Positions 7,247 to 17,041 of a stretch of 43,246 nucleotides of DNA are shown here, piece by piece. The stretch's first letter is position 1. The number at the start of each line of letters is the position of its first letter. A model generated the notes under the pieces. The model was given only the letters and a program-made list of their open reading frames with translations. It was not told where the DNA came from and ran no database searches. The position numbers and the translations under genes are program-made. Origin of the DNA: Bacteroidales bacterium (GTDB lineage: Bacteria > Bacteroidota > Bacteroidia > Bacteroidales > Bacteroidaceae); NCBI GenBank assembly GCA_024690405.1, contig JAILCU010000059.1, forward strand, positions 1 through 43,246, in the 5' to 3' direction.

Positions 7247-8636
7247 GGTTCATCAGATAATCCTTGAATTCCTCAAACGTTTTAGACATCGCTACCGATT
7301 TCTTCTCTCCACGCATGAAGGCCTGTAACTTCTCGGGAATGGGAAGGTCGATGCCCAGAATGTGGTCAACGGTATCCTTGAATTTGGCAGGATGAGCCGT
7401 TTCGAGGAAGATGCCTGTTTCGCCAGGTTGCAACTGTTCCTTTAAGGCCCGGTATCCACAGGCTCCGTGGGGGTCAAGAACGTATCCCGTCTGGGCATAG
7501 CAAGTACGCATGGTTTCGGCAATCTGATCATCGGTGTAGGTGGCACCGGTGATGAAAGTGCCGCCGAGCCGGCCGTCGGTGAGTGAAGGCATCGGCTGAA
7601 CATAGCCATGCTGCTGCAGACGTTGGACAATGTCCTCGCGGCCGTAGAGGTCGAGGATACGAGCGAAATTTGAGGGGTCGCCTACGTCCATTGCATTGGC
7701 AATCGTTTGCTGTGAGGCCTTGGGCTCGTAGTGTCCGGTCTGGAGATATTTGTAGAAGATATCGTTGGCGTTGTTGGCAGCAATGAAGCGTTTGACGGGC
7801 AGTCCCATGGCATGGCCAAAGAGTGCCGAACAGATGTTGCCGAAATTACCGGAGGGCACACACACGACGAGGCGTCGGTCCTCTGTGGAACCGTCGCCAG
7901 TGAGACCTAACTTGCGGAGTTGGGCATAGGCGTAGAAATAATAGAAAGCCTGTGGCAGGAAACGCGCCACGTTGATACTGTTGGCCGACGTGAGGCGCAT
8001 GTGTGCATTTAAGTCCTTATCCATGAATGCACTTTTCACGAGTGCCTGGCAATCGTCGAACACGCCGTCAACCTCGATGGCCGTGATGTTACGGCCCAGT
8101 GTGGTAAACTGACATTCTTGAATGGGTGAGACCTTGCCTTTGGGATAAAGTACATAGACGTGGATGCCCTCTACGCCCAGGAATCCGTTGGCTACGGCCG
8201 AGCCCGTATCACCTGATGTGGCCACGAGCACATTCACCGTAGCTGCCTCGCCATCCGTTGCCTGCTGGCTGATGAAATACTGCAGCAAACGAGCCATGAA
8301 ACGTGCACCAACGTCCTTGAATGCCAATGTGGGGCCATGGAAGAGTTCGAGACTGTAGATATGCTCTTCAACACGTACGGCAGGGACATCAAAGGCGAGT
8401 GTGTCGTTGACGATACGGCGGAGTGCTTCTGCCTCTACATCCTCGCCAAAGAAAGCATCGGCCACGCGATAGGCTATTTCCTGGAACGTGAGGTCGGTCA
8501 TCTCGTCCCAAAACGTATCAGGGAGTTGCTTGATGACTTCGGGCATGTATAAGCCGCGGTCTTCGGCAAGACCACGGACAACGGCATCGCGGAGCGTGGC
8601 GCGGGCGGCACTATGATTGGTTGAATAGAATTGCAT
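7242..8636 (-). CDS. thrC: Threonine synthase
   Basis: PLP enzyme that converts O-phosphohomoserine to threonine, the last step of threonine synthesis. The N-terminus (QFYSTN then GLAEDRGLYMPE) is typical of ThrC. The PLP lysine is in TLAFKD (K107 from this start). SGDTGSA and PSGNFGN contact the cofactor phosphate. A start at 8672 would overlap the upstream kinase gene; the ATG at 8636 gives 464 residues, the expected N-terminus and a 14-bp gap. Third gene of the thrA-kinase-thrC operon. The stop codon lies within a perfect terminator hairpin. Confidence 0.96.
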   Translation of the reverse strand: MQFYSTNHSAARATLRDAVVRGLAEDRGLYMPEVIKQLPDTFWDEMTDLTFQEIAYRVADAFFGEDVEAEALRRIVNDTLAFDVPAVRVEEHIYSLELFHGPTLAFKDVGARFMARLLQYFISQQATDGEAATVNVLVATSGDTGSAVANGFLGVEGIHVYVLYPKGKVSPIQECQFTTLGRNITAIEVDGVFDDCQALVKSAFMDKDLNAHMRLTSANSINVARFLPQAFYYFYAYAQLRKLGLTGDGSTEDRRLVVCVPSGNFGNICSALFGHAMGLPVKRFIAANNANDIFYKYLQTGHYEPKASQQTIANAMDVGDPSNFARILDLYGREDIVQRLQQHGYVQPMPSLTDGRLGGTFITGATYTDDQIAETMRTCYAQTGYVLDPHGACGYRALKEQLQPGETGIFLETAHPAKFKDTVDHILGIDLPIPEKLQAFMRGEKKSVAMSKTFEEFKDYLMNQ

Positions 8637-8650
8637 AAAAGAAGGATTTA

Positions 8651-9904
8651 TTAAGATTTTGCCATGAAGCATTCTATGAACTCATCGCCTTGCAAGAGAC
8701 CGTAGGCCCCTTGCTGGGCCGCATCTTCGTCGAAGGTCTGTACGCCGTCGGAATCGATACCGGGATGCCAAATGGCAAAAGGAATGGGATCCGCAGTATG
8801 TGTGCGATGTTCACAGGGCGTAGGATGGTCGGGCAGGAGGGCTATAGCCACGGGCGGCACTTGTTCTTGGGGATGCAATACCAGAGCCTCAAGAATCGGA
8901 CGAATGAGCCTATGGTCGAGGTCCTCGATGGTCTGCAGTTTGAGGGGAACAGACCCGTCGTGTCCGGCTTCGTCGGAGGCTTCGACATGGAGATAGACAA
9001 AATCATCGCCACCCTCGGGGGCTTTGTCGTCACGCCCTAACAACGCATCGATGGCAGCCTGTGCTTTGCCTTCGAAATTTGTATCGAAGAGACCCGTAGC
9101 GCCCTCGACATTGATGACGCGTAAGCCCGCATAGCGACCGATGCCACGGATAAGGTCTACTGCCGTGATGACGGCACCATGGCGAATCTCAGGGAAACGT
9201 TCGGTGAGGGGGATCATTTGCGGACGATAGCCGCCGCCCCAGGGCCAAATGCTCGAAGCCATGTCTTTCCCTTCGCGTGCGCGTTCAATATTTAAAGGAT
9301 GTAAGGGTAATATTTCTTGAGAGCGGCGCACAAGGTCGCGCAGCAAGGCTGCCGTTTCCTCGGCTTCGGGCACTTCAGCCGTAATCTCGAACTGCTGCCA
9401 TGGTTGACCCGGCACATCGTGAGGCGGAGTGCAACGAATATGTTTGTTGCCTCCGCGAACGACGAGCAGATGGCGGTATTGCACGCCCGTATAGAAATGT
9501 ACGCGTTCGCTGGCCAGATGATCGTTGAGATAGCGGATGAGCACGTCGCCTTCCTCTGTCTCGAGACGTCCGCAGGAATGGTTTTTAAGGATGTCGCCCT
9601 CGATACACACGAGATTGCAGCGCAAAGCCAAATCGTCGGGGTGGAGTTCCACGCCGATGCTGGCGGCTTCGAGCGGACCACGGCCTTCGTAGACGATGTG
9701 CTGATCGTAGCCTAAAATACTACTGTTGGCCACTTCGCTTCCCGGATGGAACCCATCGGGTATGGTCTTTAGCAAGCCGCAACGTCCATGGCTGGCGAGC
9801 CAGTCCATGGCTGGCGTGTCGGCATACTGAAGCAACGTTTTATCTTCTAAGGCAGGCACGTGCCAGTCAGCCATGCCATCGCCGAGAATGATGAGATGTT
9901 TCAC
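8651..9904 (-). CDS. Phosphoglycerate-mutase-like homoserine kinase
   Basis: Belongs to the cofactor-independent phosphoglycerate mutase (ApgM) branch of the alkaline phosphatase superfamily. Metal-binding LGDGMAD (7-13), the active-site serine region GSEVANSSILGYD (55-67) and the C-terminal DHPTP are visible. Members of this branch next to thrA and thrC are annotated as a proposed homoserine kinase (TIGR02535). No GHMP-type thrB is present in the window and the gene lies exactly between the steps before and after homoserine phosphorylation. The role is inferred from context; a glycolytic mutase role cannot be excluded. It lies 4 bp after the thrA stop. Confidence 0.85.
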   Translation of the reverse strand: MKHLIILGDGMADWHVPALEDKTLLQYADTPAMDWLASHGRCGLLKTIPDGFHPGSEVANSSILGYDQHIVYEGRGPLEAASIGVELHPDDLALRCNLVCIEGDILKNHSCGRLETEEGDVLIRYLNDHLASERVHFYTGVQYRHLLVVRGGNKHIRCTPPHDVPGQPWQQFEITAEVPEAEETAALLRDLVRRSQEILPLHPLNIERAREGKDMASSIWPWGGGYRPQMIPLTERFPEIRHGAVITAVDLIRGIGRYAGLRVINVEGATGLFDTNFEGKAQAAIDALLGRDDKAPEGGDDFVYLHVEASDEAGHDGSVPLKLQTIEDLDHRLIRPILEALVLHPQEQVPPVAIALLPDHPTPCEHRTHTADPIPFAIWHPGIDSDGVQTFDEDAAQQGAYGLLQGDEFIECFMAKS

Positions 9905-9908
9905 TGAA

Positions 9909-12338
9909 TCAGATATTTGCGATGCTCATTATGTCGGCAAACACACCGGCAGCCGTGACGCTGGCACCGGCACCGTAGCCTTGGATGAGCATGGGGAATT
10001 CACGATAACGCTCGGTGGTGAGCATCACGATGTTATTGCTGCCTTCGAGACGATAGAAAGGATGGCTTTGTGGAATCTCTTCAAGGGAGACTGATGCCTC
10101 GCCGTTCTCAAATTTGGCCACGAAACGCCAACGCTTGCCTTCGGCCTCAATGTGGCTCCGGCGTGACTCGAAATCAGCGTCAAGGGAAGGCAGGTTGTGC
10201 CAGAATGCATCAACATCGCCTTCGAAGAACTGCTGTGGGATGAACAGATGGGCATGGACATCGGATTGCTCCACACGATAACCGGCTTCGCGAGCCAGAA
10301 TCACCAACTTGCGAATAACATCCGTGCCGCTGAGGTCAATACGCGGATCGGGCTCGCTGTAGCCTTCAGCCTTGGCCATGCGTACGGTCTGGCTGAAAGG
10401 TACGTCGGCACTGATTTTGTTGAAGATATAGTTCAACGTACCGCTTAGCACGGCTTCGATACGCAGAATCTTATCGCCTGAATGGATGAGGTCGTTGATG
10501 GTGCGGATGATGGGCAAACCCGCACCAACATTGGTCTCGAAGAGGAACTTGACACCGCGTCGTTGAGCAATGGTCTTGAGTTCGTGGTAGTTCTCGTAGT
10601 CGCTGCTTGCAGCCAGCTTGTTGGCAGCCACAACGTTGATATTGTGTTCGAGGAATTCTTTGTAGAGTCCGGCCACCTCGGGTGATGCTGTGCAGTCGAC
10701 AAAGACAGAGTTGAAAATATTCATCCCGATGACTTCGTCGCGTAAGTGATTGGTATTACTCTCAGGAGCCGCATCGAGCAGAGTGCGCCATTGGCTGAGA
10801 TCGATGCCTTCGCGCGAGAAAACCGCTTTGCGGCTACTGGAAAGACCTACGACATTCAGCTTCAGACCATGCTCTTGCTTGAGCTTCTCTTGTTGCGATG
10901 CGATTTGCTCGATCAATGAGCGTCCCACCGTGCCGACACCGCATAGGAAGAGGTTCAGCACCTGATACTCTGAAAGGAAGAAGGCATCGTGAATGACGTT
11001 GAGCGTTTTGCGCAGGTATTTAGAATCGACAACAAATGAGATATTTGTCTCCGAAGCACCTTGGGCACAGGCAATTACGCTGATACCTGAACGGCCCAAT
11101 GTACCGAACAATTTACCGGCGATGCCTGGCGTGTGCTTCATGTTCTCGCCCACAACGGCCACGGTAGCCAGTCCGCCTTCGGCCTGCATACGGAACATGG
11201 CGCCCGTTTCGATCTCTTTCGCAAACTCTTCGTTGAGAACGTGGCAAGCCTCTTCGGCATCTTCGTCGCGAACGCCGATACTGGTGCTGTTCTCTGATGA
11301 AGCCTGCGAGACCATGAATACTGAGATGCCGTTCTCTGCCAAGACGGAAAAGATGCGACGGTTGACACCGATTACGCCCACCATCGAAAGGCCCGATACG
11401 GTGATAAGCGTGGTACCCTTGATGGAGCTGATACCCTTGATGGAGCGTGAATCAATGACCACATCTTTCTTAATAATGGTGCCAGGTGCATCTGGATTGA
11501 AAGTATTCTTGATGAGAATAGGAATGTTCTTAATGCATACGGGGTAGATCGTAGGCGGATAAACGACCTTGGCACCGAAGTTGCACAACTCCATGGCTTC
11601 GATGTACGAAAGTTCGGGAATGACATAAGCCGTGGAGATCACACGCGGGTCGGCTGTCATAAAACCATCGACATCTGTCCATATCTCCAAAGAATTGGCA
11701 TCGAGGGCTGCTGCGATAATGCTGGCGGTATAGTCTGATCCTCCGCGGCCTAAGTTAGTCACCTCGCCGCTCTCTGCATCGGTGGAGATGAAGCCGGGTA
11801 CGATAGACACCTTTGGCAGTGCTTTCCAAGTTTGGCGAACCAATTTATTGGTGATTTCGCTGGCCAAGCGCGATCGGCCGCCTTTAATCTCGGTCTTGAT
11901 GAACTCTCGGCTATCAAAGCGTTGGGCTCCGGCGATAAGGGTGGCTACAATATGGCTACTGAGGCGTTCTCCATAACTGACGATGGCCGCCTGAGTTTTG
12001 GTTGAAAGGTCGCGGATGAGGTACACACCTTGAAAAATGGAGCGTAACTCCTCCAACAGACTGTCGATGACACGGATGAGATCGTCACGGTCAGAGCCGG
12101 TGGGGATCACAGCGTCAATCATAGAATGGTGGCGTTGGGCAATTTCGGCATAGGAAGTGAGATATGTCACATCGCCGTTCAAGGCCAATTGTGAGGTGCG
12201 GAGGAGTTTGTCCGTGATGCCGCCAAGGGCCGATACCACGATGATGACCGGTTCGGCTTGGGATTCAACGATTCGCTTGACGCTAAGGATGCTTTCTACA
12301 GAGCCCACACTGGAGCCGCCAAACTTGAGAACTTTCAT
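9909..12338 (-). CDS. thrA: Bifunctional aspartokinase / homoserine dehydrogenase
   Basis: 809 residues, close to E. coli ThrA (820). The aspartokinase domain starts with KFGGSS (5-10). Paired regulatory ACT-type segments follow at about 310-455. The homoserine dehydrogenase domain opens with an NAD(P)-binding LCGVGTVGRS near 465. NVGAGLPII and LSGTLNYIFN are typical of the dehydrogenase catalytic part. It catalyses the first and third steps from aspartate to homoserine. It heads the thr operon. A TACTTTTG box at 12360-12367 suggests a leader of about 15 nt, too short for a classical peptide attenuator, so control may be mainly allosteric. Confidence 0.97.
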   Translation of the reverse strand: MKVLKFGGSSVGSVESILSVKRIVESQAEPVIIVVSALGGITDKLLRTSQLALNGDVTYLTSYAEIAQRHHSMIDAVIPTGSDRDDLIRVIDSLLEELRSIFQGVYLIRDLSTKTQAAIVSYGERLSSHIVATLIAGAQRFDSREFIKTEIKGGRSRLASEITNKLVRQTWKALPKVSIVPGFISTDAESGEVTNLGRGGSDYTASIIAAALDANSLEIWTDVDGFMTADPRVISTAYVIPELSYIEAMELCNFGAKVVYPPTIYPVCIKNIPILIKNTFNPDAPGTIIKKDVVIDSRSIKGISSIKGTTLITVSGLSMVGVIGVNRRIFSVLAENGISVFMVSQASSENSTSIGVRDEDAEEACHVLNEEFAKEIETGAMFRMQAEGGLATVAVVGENMKHTPGIAGKLFGTLGRSGISVIACAQGASETNISFVVDSKYLRKTLNVIHDAFFLSEYQVLNLFLCGVGTVGRSLIEQIASQQEKLKQEHGLKLNVVGLSSSRKAVFSREGIDLSQWRTLLDAAPESNTNHLRDEVIGMNIFNSVFVDCTASPEVAGLYKEFLEHNINVVAANKLAASSDYENYHELKTIAQRRGVKFLFETNVGAGLPIIRTINDLIHSGDKILRIEAVLSGTLNYIFNKISADVPFSQTVRMAKAEGYSEPDPRIDLSGTDVIRKLVILAREAGYRVEQSDVHAHLFIPQQFFEGDVDAFWHNLPSLDADFESRRSHIEAEGKRWRFVAKFENGEASVSLEEIPQSHPFYRLEGSNNIVMLTTERYREFPMLIQGYGAGASVTAAGVFADIMSIANI

Positions 12339-12359
12339 ATTCTGTTTTTATTTTGGCTG

Positions 12360-12367
12360 CAAAAGTA
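12360..12367 (-). promoter_or_regulatory. -7 box (TACTTTTG) of the thr operon
   Basis: Minus-strand TACTTTTG fits TAnnTTTG and lies 22 bp before the thrA ATG. A TTTG occurs upstream but only 12 bp away rather than the usual 19-21, so the -33 element is weak. Confidence 0.5.
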
Positions 12368-12479
12368 GTGAATAAACACCAAAAAACCGACGATTACGTC
12401 AATTATTTAGTATGTTTGACCACAAAAAGCAATTTATGTCAAGGACGTTGGCTGAATCACTGCTCACCATAAGATGAGG

Positions 12480-14447
12480 TTACCTGTTGTGGAAATGTAC
12501 TTCTTCGTCCAACAGCATTTCATGAAGCACTGTGCCAACCACTTCAGAGGGAATGTCTTCGAAACGAATATCTAGTATAGACGACGGATGCTCACGTTCC
12601 ATGAATTTACGGATGCGTTCCCGGACGGTAGCCTTATCGAATACCGGCAATACACTTCGTTCTAGACAATTGTCGCACATTCCGCAGGCCCGGACCGTCT
12701 TTTCTCCGAAATAGTTGAGCAGATGGCGGCTTCGGCAGTCTGCAGTCGTAAGGTAGGTGACCATTGTTTGTATACGCTGGTTCATCTCGCGCTTGCGGTC
12801 TGCATAAATAGAAGGAGGTAGCACGATTTCCTCGCACTCCACCCGACGCTGTGTGAAAGTTATATATGGAATGAATTTGCGTGGAATAAATTGCAGGATA
12901 TGCCTACGGCTGAGCAGCACGAGCTGCTCGCTGACCTCTTCAGGCTTCATGTTTAAGGTGCGTGCGATCTCATCCTCTTCGATATAGACATATTCACTGA
13001 AAATGCCCGTGCAGGTGCGTAAAAGGTGTTGTAGCAAATGATCCGCATGGGAAGACAGGTGCATAGCATAAAGCTCTTCACGATGGCATGTCATCATCAC
13101 CCGGCTGCGGTTCTCTTCGGCATCGGCCCACTCTATGTAACCAGCCCGTGAGAGAAGTTGTAAAGCATTATAAGCCCTCACTGGGAAATGGCGGAAGGTG
13201 CGACAGAACTCTTCCAGATGGAATTCACGTGTTACACCATAACCATCGCCCATGGCCATTTGTAGAAAATAGCACATGTCTTCATAGACTTTGCGGACAT
13301 AATCTTCAGGGGGAAACGTGTCTTCCACACGACGCCGGATAGTGGCTTCGGAATGACTGTCGTAGAGCAATACCGCATGGGCTTTCTGTCCATCGCGACC
13401 AGCTCGTCCCGCCTCCTGATAATATGCTTCGGGTGAATCGGGAACATCGGTATGGACAATCAGTCGCACGTCGGCCTTGTCGATGCCCATGCCAAAAGCA
13501 TTCGTTGCGACCATTACACGTATTTGGTCGCTTTGCCATGCTTTGGCCCGCTCGTTCTTTTCTGAGTTGGTCAGGGCCGCGTGATAGAAGGTCGCGGTGA
13601 TTCCTTGTCGCATGAGATAATCCGCTAACTCGCGAGTAGCTGAGCGACTTCGGGTATAGATGATGGCGGTGCCGGGAACGCGCTTCAGTAGTTCTTCCAC
13701 AGCTTGTTCTTTGGTGGACGTTACGCGTAGTACGGAGTAGGCCAGATTCTTGCGTTCAAAACTCATCCGTTTGACATTCGGCTCTCTGAAAGCAAGTTGC
13801 TGCTGAATGTCTTCCACTACAGCTGGCGTTGCCGTAGCAGTAAGTGCCAGTACTGGAACTTCTGGCAATAGTGCGCGTATTTGTGCGATCCGGGTATAGG
13901 AGGGGCGGAAGTCATAACCCCATTGCGAAATGCAGTGGGCTTCATCTACCGTGATGAAACTCACTTTCATGTGGCGCAATTTGGCTTGAAAGAGTTCAGA
14001 CGAGAGGCGCTCGGGGGAAATATAGAGGAATTTGAAATTGCCGAAAATGCAATTCTCTAATGCTACAATGACTTCGTCATGCGTCATTCCGGAATACACA
14101 GCGGTCGCTTTGATGCCTTGATGACGTAAGTGCTCAACCTGGTCTTTCATCAAGGCAATGAGCGGACTGATTACGAGACATAATCCATCTTGTGACAATG
14201 CCGGCACTTGGAAGGTAATGCTTTTGCCACCACCTGTTGGCATCAGTCCCAATGTATCGCGTCCGGCCCCGATGCTCTCGATGATATCTCTTTGGATTCC
14301 TCTAAACGAGTCATAACCAAAGTATTCCTTGAGGATCGCTGCATAGCGGTCTTCACCTCGCACAATCTGTCCCCCTGCTCCATCTTTAGCAGGACGTGAG
14401 GAATCTTGGCTCGTCATGGAATGGCTCATTGAAAATGAATGAATCAA
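12480..14447 (-). CDS. recQ: RecQ-family ATP-dependent DNA helicase
   Basis: 3'-5' DNA helicase used in recombination repair. Walker A MPTGGGKS (69-76), DEAH (168-171), SAT-type LTATATP (202-208), and QEAGRAGRDG (344-353) define the two RecA-like lobes. The zinc cysteines (C571, C588, C591, C594) sit about 220 residues after motif VI; in E. coli RecQ the gap is about 55. The segment between them is likely helical/winged-helix, so domain order seems changed. No obvious HRDC domain. It overlaps recJ by 4 bp (ATGA), so the two helicase/nuclease partners are coupled. Confidence 0.93.
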   Translation of the reverse strand: MIHSFSMSHSMTSQDSSRPAKDGAGGQIVRGEDRYAAILKEYFGYDSFRGIQRDIIESIGAGRDTLGLMPTGGGKSITFQVPALSQDGLCLVISPLIALMKDQVEHLRHQGIKATAVYSGMTHDEVIVALENCIFGNFKFLYISPERLSSELFQAKLRHMKVSFITVDEAHCISQWGYDFRPSYTRIAQIRALLPEVPVLALTATATPAVVEDIQQQLAFREPNVKRMSFERKNLAYSVLRVTSTKEQAVEELLKRVPGTAIIYTRSRSATRELADYLMRQGITATFYHAALTNSEKNERAKAWQSDQIRVMVATNAFGMGIDKADVRLIVHTDVPDSPEAYYQEAGRAGRDGQKAHAVLLYDSHSEATIRRRVEDTFPPEDYVRKVYEDMCYFLQMAMGDGYGVTREFHLEEFCRTFRHFPVRAYNALQLLSRAGYIEWADAEENRSRVMMTCHREELYAMHLSSHADHLLQHLLRTCTGIFSEYVYIEEDEIARTLNMKPEEVSEQLVLLSRRHILQFIPRKFIPYITFTQRRVECEEIVLPPSIYADRKREMNQRIQTMVTYLTTADCRSRHLLNYFGEKTVRACGMCDNCLERSVLPVFDKATVRERIRKFMEREHPSSILDIRFEDIPSEVVGTVLHEMLLDEEVHFHNR

Positions 14448-16180
14448 TTTTCAATATCATTCTCCTCGCTTGGCCTGATATCTTCAATGAGCAACTGTAC
14501 CTCGCTGCGCTTGTGGCTATTTTCTTCCACGCTATAGCAGATATCAAAGGCGCGGCGGCTCTTGATGAAACGGGCTTGTGAACTTTGTCCGAACGCAATG
14601 CCGCTGACAACGTTGTGGCTCTTGTTGTCTACCAACTCCAATTTGATATGCTCCTGATGATGACCTACAACTTTGCTTGTCCCGTAGTCGTAGACATGTT
14701 CTGTGCAGAACAAAGGCTTCTGATTGTCTGGGCCGAAAGGAGCGAACCGACGCAGATCGTTGTAAAAACGATGGTTAATATCCTTGAAATCCAACATCGC
14801 GTCAATGTTCAGCTCGGGTTGTATCTGCGAATCTAGAATATTTTCGTTGACATAAGCTTCGAAACGGCGCTTGAATTCAGGCACATTCTCTACCTTCATT
14901 GACAAGCCGGCAGCATAAGTGTGACCACCGAAGTTCTCCAGTAAGTCGCGACAGGAGTCAATCGCACGGTATACGTCGAACCCTCCTACTGAGCGGGCTG
15001 AACCTGTGGCCATGTCGTCAGTACGTGTCAACACCACGGCAGGTCTGCAGTAAACTTCCGTCAGACGCGAAGCGACAATGCCAATTACTCCTTTATGCCA
15101 TTCTTCACTATAGATGACGATAGCACGCTGCTCGTGGTTGTGATCCAGTCGCTCCACAATATCGTTGGCCTCTTGCGTCATCTCTTTATCCAAATCCTTG
15201 CGCTGGTCGTTGTATGCATTGATTTGCAATGCCATCCGGTGAGCCTTTTGGGGATCGCGCTCTACGAGCAAAGCTACCGCTTCGCTACCTTTCTGCATGC
15301 GCCCTGAAGCATTGATGCGCGGACCTATCTTGAAGATGATATCCGAGAGAGTGATTTCGCGGTCCAACAAACCGCAGACCTCTATGATGGCTTTAAGTCC
15401 CACACTGACCTTCGAGTTGATTTGTTTCAAACCATGGTAGGCCAGCACTCGGTTTTCCCCCAAAATGGGTACGATGTCCGAAGCAATACTTACGGCACAG
15501 AGATCCAACAACGGTACGAGTTGCGAGAAAGGAATATCGTTGTCCATGGCAAAAGCCTGCATCAGTTTGAAACCGACGCCGCAGCCAGAGAGATGTTCGT
15601 ATGGATAGGTGGCATCCAACCGCTTAGCATTAAGGATTGCCACCGCAGGCGGCAACTCGTCTCCGGGCACGTGGTGGTCACATATAATGAAGTCGATACC
15701 CAAACTCTTGGCATACTCAATTTCCTCGTTGGCCTTGATGCCGCAGTCGAGCACTATAATGAGTCCTACATTCGTCTCGTGGGCAAAGTCCACGCCACGA
15801 TAACTCACACCATAACCTTCCTCGTAGCGGTCGGGAATGTAAAAATCGATGTTCGTGGTGAAACGCTGCAGAAAACGGTACACCAATGCTACCGCAGTGC
15901 ATCCGTCCACGTCATAATCTCCATACACTAAAATACGTTCTTTACGGCCTAATGCTTGGTTCAACCGATCCACTGCGATGCGCATATCGCGGAAAAGAAA
16001 CGGATCAAGCAATTCGTTGAGCTGCGGCCGGAAAAAGCGTCGTGCCTCCTCGGCCGTTGTGATGCCGCGTTCTAACAGCAACTGGCCCAAAACGGGGTGA
16101 ATTCCGACATCAGCGGCCAGTGTATTAGCCGCTTCTCGGTATTCTGGTGTGGGAGGTTCGTAATTCCATTTGTAGTTCAT
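14444..16180 (-). CDS. recJ: Single-stranded-DNA-specific exonuclease RecJ
   Basis: 5'-3' exonuclease on single-stranded DNA, acting with RecQ in RecF-pathway and mismatch repair. DHH-family motifs are present: VYGDYDVDG (85-93), LDCG (144-147) and CDHH (167-170). The downstream DHHA1 domain carries SARSVGGFDV and the GGH in ENFGGHTYAAG. 578 residues, as expected. First gene of a recJ-recQ pair, with a TATCTTTG box about 50 bp upstream of the ATG. Confidence 0.96.
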   Translation of the reverse strand: MNYKWNYEPPTPEYREAANTLAADVGIHPVLGQLLLERGITTAEEARRFFRPQLNELLDPFLFRDMRIAVDRLNQALGRKERILVYGDYDVDGCTAVALVYRFLQRFTTNIDFYIPDRYEEGYGVSYRGVDFAHETNVGLIIVLDCGIKANEEIEYAKSLGIDFIICDHHVPGDELPPAVAILNAKRLDATYPYEHLSGCGVGFKLMQAFAMDNDIPFSQLVPLLDLCAVSIASDIVPILGENRVLAYHGLKQINSKVSVGLKAIIEVCGLLDREITLSDIIFKIGPRINASGRMQKGSEAVALLVERDPQKAHRMALQINAYNDQRKDLDKEMTQEANDIVERLDHNHEQRAIVIYSEEWHKGVIGIVASRLTEVYCRPAVVLTRTDDMATGSARSVGGFDVYRAIDSCRDLLENFGGHTYAAGLSMKVENVPEFKRRFEAYVNENILDSQIQPELNIDAMLDFKDINHRFYNDLRRFAPFGPDNQKPLFCTEHVYDYGTSKVVGHHQEHIKLELVDNKSHNVVSGIAFGQSSQARFIKSRRAFDICYSVEENSHKRSEVQLLIEDIRPSEENDIEN

Positions 16181-16230
16181 TTATATTGTTTTTTTATCTA
16201 TTTCTTTTCCAAAGCCCTATAATGAGCGCC

Positions 16231-16238
16231 CAAAGATA
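16231..16238 (-). promoter_or_regulatory. -7 box (TATCTTTG) for recJ-recQ
   Basis: Minus-strand TATCTTTG, a TAnnTTTG match, 51 bp before the recJ start codon. No clear -33 TTTG. Confidence 0.45.
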
Positions 16239-16338
16239 CGAAGATTCTGACGAAATTGTTTCAAAAAGAATGCTAATAAAATATAAAGGGCTTATTTTTT
16301 GACGCCCTATAGTCCCTTGTTCCCTTCCTTAGTCTTCA

Positions 16339-16377
16339 AAAAAAGAACCCCGTCAGTGATAGGGAGCACTGACGGGA
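16339..16377 (-). terminator. Rho-independent terminator after the FMN-binding gene
   Basis: Perfect 10-bp arms CCCGTCAGTG (16350-16359) and CACTGACGGG (16368-16377) with an 8-nt loop. On the minus strand they are followed by GTTC and a run of seven Ts (A-run at 16339-16345 on plus). It should end the exoA/reductase/FMN-protein transcript. Confidence 0.8.
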
Positions 16378-16454
16378 CTAAATAGGAAGACGTGTCTGTT
16401 TCTTGTGTCTTTGTAAGTTCGATAGAGAACCGTTTCAGAGTGGTCTGCCTACTA

Positions 16455-16871
16455 CTACTTGTTCTTGTTGTAGTAGTCGAGCCCACGTTTGACGTTTTCA
16501 ATAACTGCTTCGGAGGTGAAGGTGGCACCAGTAACGATATCCACTTTCTGCGTGGAGGCTTTTTTCACTGTCAGTCCATTCCATTTGGAGAGTAAATCGC
16601 GTTTGATGAGTGCAAAATACTTAGGAGTCTCCAGATTCTTCAACGGCTCAATTTTTTCAATCTTATTGCCCTTGATATAAATCTTCAGTGGGGTCGGGCC
16701 GGCGTACCCTTCAACATCTTCTGCTAAGGTAGTGGTGTTGATGACCGTTGTCCCGTTTTCTTTTGTCATTACTTCATTGGCAGCACTGAGGCTCATAAAA
16801 AGTAAGGCAGACATAGCCAGCAAGCATCCCTTGAAGAAATGTTCCCTGTGCCAGTTTGTTTGATGATTCAT
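16455..16871 (-). CDS. Exported FMN-binding domain protein
   Basis: 138 residues. Residues about 13-31 form a hydrophobic signal peptide ending in an ALLFMSLSAA-type cleavage region, so it is secreted or periplasmic. The C-terminal DIVTGATFTSEAV is the FMN_bind motif (TGAT-type) in which RnfG/NqrC proteins attach FMN covalently to a threonine. The protein is little more than one such domain, so it may be an electron-transfer carrier. It lies downstream of an exported Fe-S aldo/keto reductase on the same strand, 170 bp away, and may exchange electrons with it. That link is inference. Confidence 0.8.
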   Translation of the reverse strand: MNHQTNWHREHFFKGCLLAMSALLFMSLSAANEVMTKENGTTVINTTTLAEDVEGYAGPTPLKIYIKGNKIEKIEPLKNLETPKYFALIKRDLLSKWNGLTVKKASTQKVDIVTGATFTSEAVIENVKRGLDYYNKNK

Positions 16872-17041
16872 ATAGTCAATGATGTTATTTCCTTTTCTGA
16901 TTAGATGTCTGGTGATGACAAAGGTTTAATCCGTTATACGCTTTTTCCCTGAGTCAACCATTTTGTTCTCGGCCCCCAATCTCTTCAGCTTCATTATTTA
17001 ATCTTTGTATTCTGCGTTTTCATCTTCCGATAATCTCAACC

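Noticed and set aside
12339-12479. Threonine attenuator or riboswitch before thrA
   Set aside because: The predicted leader is about 15 nt, and no Thr/Ile-rich leader frame or terminator-like hairpin is visible.
16926-16994. 22-codon frame (starts MKLKRLGAENK) between the reductase and FMN genes
   Set aside because: It is preceded by an overlapping 9-codon frame and lacks its own promoter or clear ribosome-binding site. Too little evidence to call a gene.
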